DNA of 5,251 nucleotides from CAYTOF01 sp964439435 (lineage in GTDB: Bacteria > Bacillota > Clostridia > Oscillospirales > QAMX01): contig CAYTOF010000098.1 in assembly GCA_964439435.1 (NCBI GenBank), positions 1-5,251 of the forward strand, in the 5' to 3' direction. The translations under genes were made by a program, and so were the position numbers. Positions 1-5,251 of the stretch are shown here, in pieces. The notes beneath the pieces were generated by a model. That model had not been told where the DNA came from. It made no database searches and saw only the letters and a program-made list of their open reading frames with translations. Numbering within the stretch: position 1 is the stretch's first letter; each line of letters opens with the position of its first letter.

Positions 1-1640
1 TTGAAGACCTCATCCAGAGAGGTGATGCCCTCAAGCATGATCTGCCGCGCGTTTTCCAGCAGCGGCTCCATGCCCTGTTCGATGGCGATGTCGCGGATTT
101 CGTCTGTGCTCATGGCGGCGTGGATGGCTTTTTTGATGGCGCCCGTCACGAGCATGACCTCATGCACGGCGATTCGCCCGCTGTAGCCGCTCTTGTTGCA
201 GGCCTGGCAACCCTTGCCCCTCCAGAGTTTTTGCGGTCTTTTCACCACAATGCCGATGGAGGCAAGTTCCTCGGGGGTGGCGTCGTATTCGTATTTACAC
301 TGCAGGCAGATTTTGCGCATCAGCCGCTGGGAGATGACACCCGAAACAGAGGAGGCGAGGAGATAGCCCGGGATGCCCATCTCTATCAGGCGCACAACGG
401 CGCTCGGGGAGTCGTATGTATGCAAAGTGGAAAACACGGTGTGCCCTGTGATGGCCGAGGAGATGGCGATGTCCGCTGTCTCTTTGTCTCGGATTTCGCC
501 TATCATGATGACATCGGGGTCTTGGCGCAAAATGGAGCGCAGGGAGGTGGCAAAGGTGAGCCCCGCCCTGGGGTTGACTTCCACCTGGGTTATGCCGGGG
601 ATAATCATCTCCACGGGGTTTTCAACGGTGGTGATGTTGATCTCCTCGCTCTGGATTTCCTTTATGGCCGTGTAGAGGGTGGTGGACTTTCCGCTGCCTG
701 TGGGGCCTGTGAGGAGCACAACACCGTGGGTGGTTTTGAGCAGCCGCTCAAAGCGCTCCAAGTTGCGGGGCGTAAAGCCGATGGCGTGCTTGCTCATCTG
801 CATGCCCAGCGCCGTGGTGATACGCATGACGACCTTTTCCCCAAAGACGCTGTTCAGCACCGAGATGCGCAGGTCAATCTCCTGGTTTGCCGTGCGGTGG
901 GTTATGCGCCCGTCTTGGGGCAGGCGGTGTTCGGCGATGTTCATGCCGCAGATGTATTTTATCCTCGAAACGACGGAGGGGTGGAGCTCTATGCCCGTCT
1001 CCGTGTAGAGGGTGAGATGGCCGTATATGCGAAAACGGATGCGCATGGTCTCCTCAAGGGGCTCTATGTGTATGTCCGAGGCCTTGCGCTGCACAGCCTG
1101 CTCCAGCATGGCGTTGACAAAGGTGATGATGGGGATGGCGCTCTCGCTGTCGTCGGAGACCTCGTCTTCGCTCACATGGAGGGCCTTTGCCGCCGCGGAG
1201 GCCTGGGTGGCGGAGAAAATCCGCTTGATGGCAAGCTTTATGCGGTCGGAGCGGGCAAGCACGATGTTTGGCCGCAGCTTTGTGTGGAGGGACACGTTTT
1301 TGATGCTCTCCAAATCCAAGGGGTCGGCGATGGCGATGGTGAGGATGGAGCCGTCTTTCTTTATGGGCACGAGGGTGCCGCTGACCATGACAGACTCGGG
1401 CAAGATCGTCGACATGCTCTGGTCAAATTGAATCGTGTCGAGGTCCACATAGGGTATGTCGAGCATCTTGGAGAGGCTCTCCAGCAAAATCTCCTCGGTG
1501 ATGTATTTTTTGTCTATCAAAATCTGGCCGATGCGCCGCCCGCCCTCCTTTTGAGCCTGGAGGGCATCCTCAAGTTGAGTTTCGTTTATATAGCCAAGAC
1601 CAATCAGGACCTGGCCGAGTTTCATGTTTTTCAAGTTCAT
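1..1640 (-). CDS. pilB: Type IV pilus assembly / type II secretion ATPase PilB (GspE/PulE family), 3' end cut by window edge
   Basis: Cytoplasmic hexameric ATPase that powers pilin polymerisation at the inner-membrane platform. The frame is open for 546 codons from ATG 1640 to the window edge and ends in GITSLDEVF, so only about ten residues should be missing. Residues 7-30 match the MshEN 24-residue motif (KLG...Q) and 36-60 hold a weaker second copy. An acidic, Ala-rich linker (144-168) leads to ASDIHIEP (187-194), Walker A GPTGSGKST (312-320), an Asp-box-like TVENPVE (338-344), Walker B with DPDVIMIGEIRD (374-385), a His box GHTVFSTLHTYD (399-410), and the zinc tetracysteine CLQC/CQAC (445-448, 478-481). 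Three usually conserved residues differ: RIYG for RIDG, ENP for EDP, HTYD for HTND. The start is chosen because GGGAGAGGA lies 11 bases upstream; a second ATG at 1625 has no such site. The gene has its own promoter. PilB versus GspE cannot be settled from sequence; the neighbours favour a pilus system. Confidence 0.95.
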   Translation of the reverse strand, partial: MNLKNMKLGQVLIGLGYINETQLEDALQAQKEGGRRIGQILIDKKYITEEILLESLSKMLDIPYVDLDTIQFDQSMSTILPESVMVSGTLVPIKKDGSILTIAIADPLDLESIKNVSLHTKLRPNIVLARSDRIKLAIKRIFSATQASAAAKALHVSEDEVSDDSESAIPIITFVNAMLEQAVQRKASDIHIEPLEETMRIRFRIYGHLTLYTETGIELHPSVVSRIKYICGMNIAEHRLPQDGRITHRTANQEIDLRISVLNSVFGEKVVMRITTALGMQMSKHAIGFTPRNLERFERLLKTTHGVVLLTGPTGSGKSTTLYTAIKEIQSEEINITTVENPVEMIIPGITQVEVNPRAGLTFATSLRSILRQDPDVIMIGEIRDKETADIAISSAITGHTVFSTLHTYDSPSAVVRLIEMGIPGYLLASSVSGVISQRLMRKICLQCKYEYDATPEELASIGIVVKRPQKLWRGKGCQACNKSGYSGRIAVHEVMLVTGAIKKAIHAAMSTDEIRDIAIEQGMEPLLENARQIMLEGITSLDEVF

Positions 1641-1651
1641 TTTTATAAAAA

Positions 1652-1660
1652 TCCTCTCCC
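1652..1660 (-). promoter_or_regulatory. Ribosome binding site of pilB
   Basis: The minus strand reads GGGAGAGGA, followed by an 11-base A/T-rich spacer and then ATG at 1640. It is purine-rich but lacks the full AGGAGG core and sits a little far away. It still decides the start, because the next in-frame ATG (1625) has no comparable site. An AAGAGC just upstream (1661-1666) can pair with GCTCTT at 1721-1726 in the leader. Confidence 0.6.
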
Positions 1661-1739
1661 GCTCTTAAAAAAAAGTTTCGGCATGGGGCGGCAAGCATTG
1701 GCACGGCAAGTTCAATTGACAAGAGCCTCAATCTTTTCC

Positions 1740-1787
1740 ATGAGCGGCGGTATGATGTATATAAAGGCAAGGGGTTGCCTTGCTCAT
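1740..1787 (-). promoter_or_regulatory. Nested stem-loops in the pilB leader
   Basis: An outer 6-bp stem (ATGAGC/GCTCAT, 1740-1745 with 1782-1787) encloses a perfect 7-bp hairpin with a four-base loop (AAGGCAA at 1764-1770, TTGCCTT at 1775-1781). The inner hairpin abuts one side of the outer stem, so the two could stack. It lies early in the leader, roughly 155 nt long, predicted from the promoter at 1802-1831. Further TTGCC copies lie nearer the gene, around 1692-1710 on the complementary strand, and could compete for the AAGGCAA arm. No known riboswitch consensus was recognised; a regulatory role is inference. Confidence 0.4.
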
Positions 1788-1801
1788 TTTGGCATGGTTA
1801 T

Positions 1802-1831
1802 ATTGTATTGCGTTTTGGAGCTCTTTGTCAA
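1802..1831 (-). promoter_or_regulatory. Sigma-70/SigA-type promoter for pilB
   Basis: On the minus strand the -35 box is TTGACA (1826-1831, a perfect match) and the -10 box is TACAAT (1802-1807, five of six), with an 18-bp spacer. It lies just after the stop codon of the prepilin peptidase gene and points at pilB. Transcription would start near 1795, leaving a leader of about 155 nt. It suggests that pilB can be expressed independently of the pilM-pilO-pilD unit. Prediction from consensus only. Confidence 0.6.
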
Positions 1832-1841
1832 ATAAAAGAGC
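1820..1841. repeat. Small inverted repeat overlapping the -35 box
   Basis: GCTCTTT (1820-1826) and AAAGAGC (1835-1841) form a perfect 7-bp palindrome with an 8-base loop, centred over the TTGACA box and 2 bp past the peptidase stop codon. Neither strand has a T-run after it, so it is a poor intrinsic terminator. It could be an operator for the pilB promoter, a weak 3'-end hairpin, or chance. Confidence 0.3.
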
Positions 1842-1843
1842 CA

Positions 1844-2731
1844 TCAAGAAAAAAGGTGGATATATGCAGCTATCAGGGCATTTATCTCAGGGGCAAAGAG
1901 CAGGGAGATCAAGGCGCCGCCGCATAGAAAGGGGGCAAAGGGGATATACAGCCCGCCCTTGCTTTGGGGCGGGGGGCTAACCGTGTCGCCGCTCTTTCTC
2001 GCTGTGTCTGTTTCGGCGGATGCGGCCTTTTGCAAAGCTTTGTCTTTTGCTTTGTCTTTGAGCTTTGAGGCTGCCATCAACACCACAGAGGCGAGGGCGC
2101 CGAGGAGGATGGCAAGCACCAGGGCGTATATTATGGCAGGGATGCCGCAGGCAAGGCCGAGGGCGGCGGCGAGCTTGACATCGCCAAAACCCATGGCAGG
2201 GGCTTTGAAAAGTAGCTTGCCCACAAAGCCGATGAGGTAGATCATCCCCCCGCCGATGAGGGCGCCGAGGAGATAGAGGTGGAAATGGGGCAGATCACAA
2301 AACAAAAACACAAGCCCCGTGATGGCTAAAAGGACAGACAGCTCATCGGGCAAAATGCGGTAGAGATAGTCAGAGAGGGCCGCCACGAGGGCAAAAGAGC
2401 CGAAAAAGAGCAGGGCAAGGGCGGCGGGGGCGGGAAAACGGCTGCCGAACAGAGAGATGGCGGCGGCAAGGGAGAGCATAAAGGGCATAAAGAGCAGAAA
2501 CCCCCACTTTAGCTTCAGGCGAGGGTAGTATGCTATTTTCAGACAGGAGCTTCTTCCTGAGCGGCTGCTGTCGTTGTCGGCTTTCCTCCCAAAACGCAGG
2601 GAAAAGGTGCGGGTAGGGGTCTCTGTGGGGGTCTCGCCATAGTCCACAAACCAGCGCGGGGGGGCGAGGTTGAAAAGCGGCGGGCAGGCGATGCCAAGAC
2701 CCGCCGCCAGGATTATATAGAGAGGTGTCAT
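1844..2731 (-). CDS. pilD: Prepilin peptidase (A24 aspartic protease family), divergent N-terminus
   Basis: Integral membrane aspartyl protease that cleaves the leader peptide of type IV prepilins and pseudopilins at the cytoplasmic face. Both catalytic motifs are present: Asp121 in DYLYRILPD (121-129, the D-x6-PD pattern) and Asp184 in GFGDVK (181-186). A late IPFAPF segment (263-268) matches the family's IPFGPF motif. Hydrophobic segments fall near 3-20, 77-95, 101-118, 132-149, 152-172, 188-220 and 262-281. Unusual: residues 21-76 lack the two CxxC pairs and the GSFLN-type segment of the N-methylating domain, carrying instead a WFVDYGE stretch and a polar region. A charged Lys/Ala/Ser-rich insert (222-260) splits the last membrane segments. 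The ATG overlaps the pilO stop (ATGA) and has no good Shine-Dalgarno site, implying translational coupling. Peptidase activity is well supported; methylation is not. Confidence 0.92.
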   Translation of the reverse strand: MTPLYIILAAGLGIACPPLFNLAPPRWFVDYGETPTETPTRTFSLRFGRKADNDSSRSGRSSCLKIAYYPRLKLKWGFLLFMPFMLSLAAAISLFGSRFPAPAALALLFFGSFALVAALSDYLYRILPDELSVLLAITGLVFLFCDLPHFHLYLLGALIGGGMIYLIGFVGKLLFKAPAMGFGDVKLAAALGLACGIPAIIYALVLAILLGALASVVLMAASKLKDKAKDKALQKAASAETDTARKSGDTVSPPPQSKGGLYIPFAPFLCGGALISLLFAPEINALIAAYIHLFS

Positions 2732-3384
2732 GCCTCGGGCCGCTCAGGGTAGTAAAAGAGCAGGCGCATATAGGCGGAAATGTTTTCAGATGATTTGATT
2801 GTTTCGATTTCGACAATCTTGTTTTCATCGGCGCTATCGTCGGTGTTTTCTTCGTTGCTATCTTCGACATCCTTTTTCACTTCAATCGTCTCAATGGCTT
2901 TAGAGATGCGCATCTCTGTGATGTGATAATAAACGTCATCGGCATTGTCAAGGGCATCCAGCAGTTTGAAGGCGGCGTTCATATCCCCACCAAAACTTAA
3001 AGACACTTCCAGGGCTTTTATATTGACTTGCTTTGAGGAGGAGATAGTATAGGGTGCACTCACATTGAGGGAGTCCGGCACAATGCCCGAGCTCTCAATC
3101 AGTGCCCAGAGCTCTTCGGGGAGATTCTCCGCACCAACGCGGAAAAACTCCTCCATATAGCCCTCTTCCTCCGCCTCCAGTTCGTCTATATCGTCTTGGA
3201 TTTTGGGCATGTTTTGCACATTGAGTTCGTTCAGGGCGATTTTGTCTGTCACCCTACTATATTCCTTTGACAGCTCCTCCATTTTTGCCTGCAGGGGCAT
3301 AAAGACAAGGGCATAGTAGGCGACGACGATGATGAGGAGCAAAAACATGATGATGATGGGCAATTTGGATTTTAGGTCACTCAT
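2728..3384 (-). CDS. pilO: PilO-like type IV pilus inner-membrane alignment protein
   Basis: A 218-residue bitopic membrane protein. It has a short basic cytoplasmic tail, one membrane segment (about 9-29), a charged coiled coil (about 32-80), then a soluble domain. The pattern NIKALEVSLSFGG followed by AAFKLLDALDN (121-147), then strands near 152-170 and 190-212 ending in LLFYYPE, resembles the ferredoxin-like fold of PilO, which dimerises with PilN to form the alignment platform between PilM and the pilus. A run of mostly acidic and polar residues (172-188) interrupts the C-terminal strands and looks like an extended loop. The gene overlaps the upstream PilM-PilN gene and the downstream peptidase gene by 4 bp each. 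Its ribosome site, AAGGAGG, lies inside the end of the upstream gene. The call rests on architecture and gene order more than on a diagnostic motif. Confidence 0.8.
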   Translation of the reverse strand: MSDLKSKLPIIIMFLLLIIVVAYYALVFMPLQAKMEELSKEYSRVTDKIALNELNVQNMPKIQDDIDELEAEEEGYMEEFFRVGAENLPEELWALIESSGIVPDSLNVSAPYTISSSKQVNIKALEVSLSFGGDMNAAFKLLDALDNADDVYYHITEMRISKAIETIEVKKDVEDSNEENTDDSADENKIVEIETIKSSENISAYMRLLFYYPERPEA

Positions 3385-4967
3385 TCGTTTTCCCCTCCTT
3401 CAGAAGTGATGCTTTGGGGAGATTTTTCTGCTTTTGCTGGTACAAACTCCTCAAACTCCATCACAGAGAGAGCAAAATCACCATAACAGGAACTATCTGC
3501 GTTAAAAGAGACAGAAAAAGGCACAGCAATGAGAAAAAATGCATCTTCCTCTACGGCGACTTTCAGGGCAAGATAATCTCCAAAATTCTCTGCGCTAAAG
3601 CTGACCTCCAAAATCCCTGTGAGGTTGTCCAAGTTAAAACTGAGAGAATTCGCAAAGGGGAGGGCAGTATCGTAGAGTTTCTTGGTGATTTCTCCTGCCC
3701 TTGAGAAGTGTTCAACGGGCAGAGCTTTGAAAGAGTTTTCAAGCTGGGTTTTCACATTTTCAAGGCTGCGCTTGCGGGCGAGCAAGGCATTTGCCTCGAC
3801 AAAGGGCTCATCCTCCAAGGCCTTTTTGTGCTGTTCCAAGGCATCCACATCGCGCTGATACTCCATATATTGCAACGGGAAGACCATGGCAAGGGCAAGC
3901 AGGATGAGGATAGCGATGAGGGCGGTTATTGTCGTGCGCCTCTGGCGGCTGTATAGGCTGTGGAGCAGGTTTTCGGAGTATTGCCGCTTGGGGATCTGTG
4001 CGCCGTTGAGCCTGGTGGACTCCACGATGCCCGCTCTGCCCTCTTCGGCAAAGCCGCCGTGGTCGGCAAGCACTTTTTCGGCAAAGCCGCGGATTTTGAG
4101 CATCTCCCCTGAGATGTACAGCGCGCCGACATCGAGCCTTGCCACGGAAAAGGAGATGCGCAGGGTGCGGAAGATCTCATCCAGCATGATGTCCGCAAGG
4201 GAGGAGAGCCTCCTCGCAAGGTCGGGGAATCTGTCATGGGCCTCCCGCGGCTCCTCCAGGCCTTTGGTGGAGAAATACTCTGCGGCAGCGTCCCACCCGC
4301 CGCCTGTGATGTCTGTGTAGGCGTCTTGCATGTCTTGGAAAACGGAGCTGAACTGCTGCTCAAAGACAATCTGCTCCCCCGAGCGCACGGCGACAAGGGC
4401 GGAGCCCTCGCCAAAGTCTATGTAGATGTCCCCTTTGCCGGGCTCGGTGGTGTGGGCGGTGTCTCCCAGCACGGAGCGGGAAAAGGCGGCGCCCGAGGCC
4501 TCCACGGAGGTGGCGTTTATGCCCGCTTTCCTAAGGGCGGAAAACAGGCGGCGCACATGCTCGGCGGGAGCGGCATAGAGCATGCTGCGGTGCTGGCCGT
4601 CGGGGTGGAGATACGTGCGTTTGGAATGGGCTATATAGTAGGTCTGCAGGGCATTTGGCAGGGAGGTCTCCGCAAAGAGCATGGCGAGGCCGCGCAGCTT
4701 GTCGTCCGCCGCGGGGGCGTGGGGGAAAGCGGCGCTCACGACCTGCTCCAGCTCCAGCATGACGGACACGGGGTATTTTCGCAGGTTGTTTTCCCGCAAA
4801 AAGAGCGCGGCAAAGCGCGCAAGCTGCTCAGGGGAGAAGAAAACCTCGTCTCCCACATCCCGCGGCAGGGTGGAGGAGATGGGCACCGTGCCCTCCGCAC
4901 CCTTGGCCGTGTCCAGCAACTGCGCGCTGATTTTTTTAGCGGTGATCTCCAGCGAGACAAACTTCAT
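3381..4967 (-). CDS. pilM: PilM-PilN fusion protein (GspL-like), type IV pilus platform
   Basis: A 528-residue protein joining two normally separate platform components. Residues 1 to about 325 look like the actin-like (ASKHA) PilM domain: an N-terminal strand FVSLEITAKKISAQLLD (3-19), DIYIDFGEGSALVAV (180-194) at the phosphate-2 position, and ALYISGEM (282-289) at the adenosine-motif position. Residues 331-344 (SENLLHSLYSRQRR) resemble the N-terminal tail of PilN, followed by one membrane segment (345-367), a coiled coil (about 370-412) and a small alpha/beta domain (about 420-507), as in PilN. The acidic tail is probably disordered. The phosphate-1 motif is degenerate, with Glu7 where Asp is usual. 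The start at 4967 has AGGAGG 7 bases upstream. The frame is unbroken through the junction. Expected role: cytoplasmic and inner-membrane anchoring of the motor to PilO. The alternative name is GspL, which has the same layout. Confidence 0.85.
   Translation of the reverse strand: MKFVSLEITAKKISAQLLDTAKGAEGTVPISSTLPRDVGDEVFFSPEQLARFAALFLRENNLRKYPVSVMLELEQVVSAAFPHAPAADDKLRGLAMLFAETSLPNALQTYYIAHSKRTYLHPDGQHRSMLYAAPAEHVRRLFSALRKAGINATSVEASGAAFSRSVLGDTAHTTEPGKGDIYIDFGEGSALVAVRSGEQIVFEQQFSSVFQDMQDAYTDITGGGWDAAAEYFSTKGLEEPREAHDRFPDLARRLSSLADIMLDEIFRTLRISFSVARLDVGALYISGEMLKIRGFAEKVLADHGGFAEEGRAGIVESTRLNGAQIPKRQYSENLLHSLYSRQRRTTITALIAILILLALAMVFPLQYMEYQRDVDALEQHKKALEDEPFVEANALLARKRSLENVKTQLENSFKALPVEHFSRAGEITKKLYDTALPFANSLSFNLDNLTGILEVSFSAENFGDYLALKVAVEEDAFFLIAVPFSVSFNADSSCYGDFALSVMEFEEFVPAKAEKSPQSITSEGGENE
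3394..3400 (-). promoter_or_regulatory. Ribosome binding site of pilO inside the end of the PilM-PilN gene
   Basis: The minus strand reads AAGGAGG, 9 bases before the ATG at 3384. The same bases encode the Glu-Gly-Gly near the C-terminus of the upstream protein. With the ATGA stop/start overlap this supports both the chosen start and coupled translation. Confidence 0.75.
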
Positions 4968-4974
4968 CTTCGCG

Positions 4975-4980
4975 CCTCCT
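4975..4980 (-). promoter_or_regulatory. Ribosome binding site of the PilM-PilN gene
   Basis: Perfect AGGAGG on the minus strand, 7 bases before ATG 4967. It fixes the start of the fused gene and is the strongest ribosome site in the window, fitting the first gene of a coupled unit. Confidence 0.85.
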
Positions 4981-4996
4981 CTGGTTTTTCTGGTTT

Positions 4997-5044
4997 GTTA
5001 GATATAAAAGCCCGAGGGCAAGCCATCGGGCTTTTATATCTAAC
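4997..5044 (-). terminator. Long perfect stem-loop between the upstream gene and pilM, probable intrinsic terminator
   Basis: A perfect 19-bp inverted repeat (4997-5015 with 5026-5044) surrounds a 10-base loop (5016-5025) that can itself form a GGC/GCC pair. Read on the minus strand, the GC-rich core GCCCGA/TCGGGC is followed by TTTTATAT, the usual terminator pattern. The complement has the same pattern, so it could act in both directions. It starts 45 bp after the stop codon of the AT-rich upstream gene and ends 30 bp before the pilM start. Partial read-through would let an abundant upstream product share transcription with less abundant machinery genes; that role is inference. Confidence 0.82.
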
Positions 5045-5089
5045 GTTTTGTGCAAAATAACAAATAAAGTTCAAGTGGATTATTCTGTA

Positions 5090-5251
5090 CTAATTGAATT
5101 TATGTCCAAGACTGAGTTTAATGTAGCTACTATCATTTCCACCAGGTTGAGTATCTGAACATTCAACTTTAAAAGAAGAGGTTTCATGATTGTAGACTCC
5201 GTTAGTCAGAGTAGCATCAACCCAAAAATCATATGTATTTCCTTGTTTTGG
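5090..5251 (-). CDS. C-terminal part of an unrecognised protein, possibly a pilin or other exported protein
   Basis: A frame open from the window edge encodes 53 residues before a TAG stop at 5090-5092; the start lies outside. The fragment is rich in Thr, Ser, Asn, Gly and aromatics (TYDFWVDATLTNG, residues 6-18), with alternating hydrophobic residues suggesting beta strands and a single Cys at fragment position 31. This composition fits the globular end of an extracellular protein such as a pilin, but no family signature is visible and the hydrophobic N-terminus that would prove a pilin is not in the window. By hand count the region is about 36% GC, much lower than the pilus genes. Its placement before the terminator and the pilus unit, on the same strand, favours a pilus-related product. 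The coding call rests on the open frame, its plausible composition and the terminator after its stop. Confidence 0.55.
   Translation of the reverse strand, partial: PKQGNTYDFWVDATLTNGVYNHETSSFKVECSDTQPGGNDSSYIKLSLGHKFN

Noticed and set aside
373..1431. Three plus-strand open frames (373-675, 679-1008, 1012-1431) in one frame
   Set aside because: Met/Ser/Arg-rich products antisense to pilB; they are interrupted by stops and have no domain features.
1667..1674. Run of eight T on the minus strand upstream of pilB, considered as a terminator
   Set aside because: The bases just before it are C-rich with no complementary G-rich arm, so no stable hairpin precedes the run.
1570..1770. Minus-strand 66-codon frame at the pilB start
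   Set aside because: It covers the pilB leader and first codons out of frame and has no good ribosome site or domain.
1641..1795. Cyclic-di-GMP riboswitch in the pilB leader
   Set aside because: Such switches precede some clostridial pilus genes, but their conserved core was not found by eye here; only generic stems are visible.
120..1835. Plus-strand open frame of 571 codons
   Set aside because: It is antisense to pilB. Its product is unusually rich in His, Gly and Asp with no recognisable domain, and it runs past the pilB start into the leader. The opposite strand has all the motor motifs.
2370..2870. Minus-strand frame of 166 codons overlapping pilO and the peptidase, considered as a missing N-terminal piece of the peptidase
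   Set aside because: It contains no methylase-domain motifs (no GSFLN segment, no paired CxxC), is Pro/Arg/Ser-rich, and looks like a frame-shifted shadow.
4236..5060. Plus-strand open frame of 274 codons
   Set aside because: Antisense to the PilM half of the fused gene, Gly/His-rich, and it runs through the terminator hairpin. The minus-strand frame has a perfect ribosome site and a coherent fold pattern.
5000..5068. Possible promoter TTGTTA-17-GATATA within the terminator arm
   Set aside because: Both boxes are poor matches and the -10 would lie inside the hairpin. Not strong enough to annotate.
1..5251. CRISPR arrays, tRNA or rRNA genes, insertion sequences
   Set aside because: No regularly spaced repeats, tRNA cloverleaf or transposase frame was seen; the window is almost fully taken up by the pilus genes.

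Overview
The window is a cluster of type IV pilus / type II secretion assembly genes, all read on the minus strand (right to left). It suggests a Clostridia-like Firmicute or a relative. The reasons are strong AGGAGG-type ribosome sites, a near-consensus TTGACA/TACAAT promoter, the style of the PilB N-terminus, and PilM, PilN and PilO relatives beside a divergent prepilin peptidase. No outer-membrane secretin is visible, but the window is too short to conclude a monoderm cell from that. Most of the window is GC-rich; the right end is AT-rich.

Layout in transcription order. At 5090-5251 is the last 53 codons of an AT-rich, unrecognised gene, possibly a pilin or other exported protein. At 4997-5044 is a perfect 19-bp stem-loop, a probable terminator lying only 30 bp from the next gene. 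At 4967-3381 is one long gene fusing an actin-like PilM domain to a membrane-anchored PilN-like domain (GspL-like layout). At 3384-2728 is a PilO-like protein. At 2731-1844 is a prepilin peptidase with intact catalytic aspartates but without the usual cysteine-bearing N-terminal methylase domain. These three genes overlap by ATGA at each junction and form one translationally coupled unit.

After a gap of about 200 bp, which holds a good minus-strand promoter and a leader with nested hairpins, comes the assembly ATPase PilB/GspE (1640 to the left edge). It lacks only its last few residues and carries MshEN-type c-di-GMP-binding motifs at its N-terminus.

Together the genes supply processing of prepilins (PilD), the inner-membrane alignment platform (PilMN, PilO) and the motor (PilB). 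The platform protein PilC and the structural pilins are expected outside the window. The plus-strand open frames, including a 571-codon one, are shadows of these genes. The points most worth a second look are the PilM-PilN fusion, the peptidase's unusual N-terminus, the altered motor motifs, and the two regulatory gaps.
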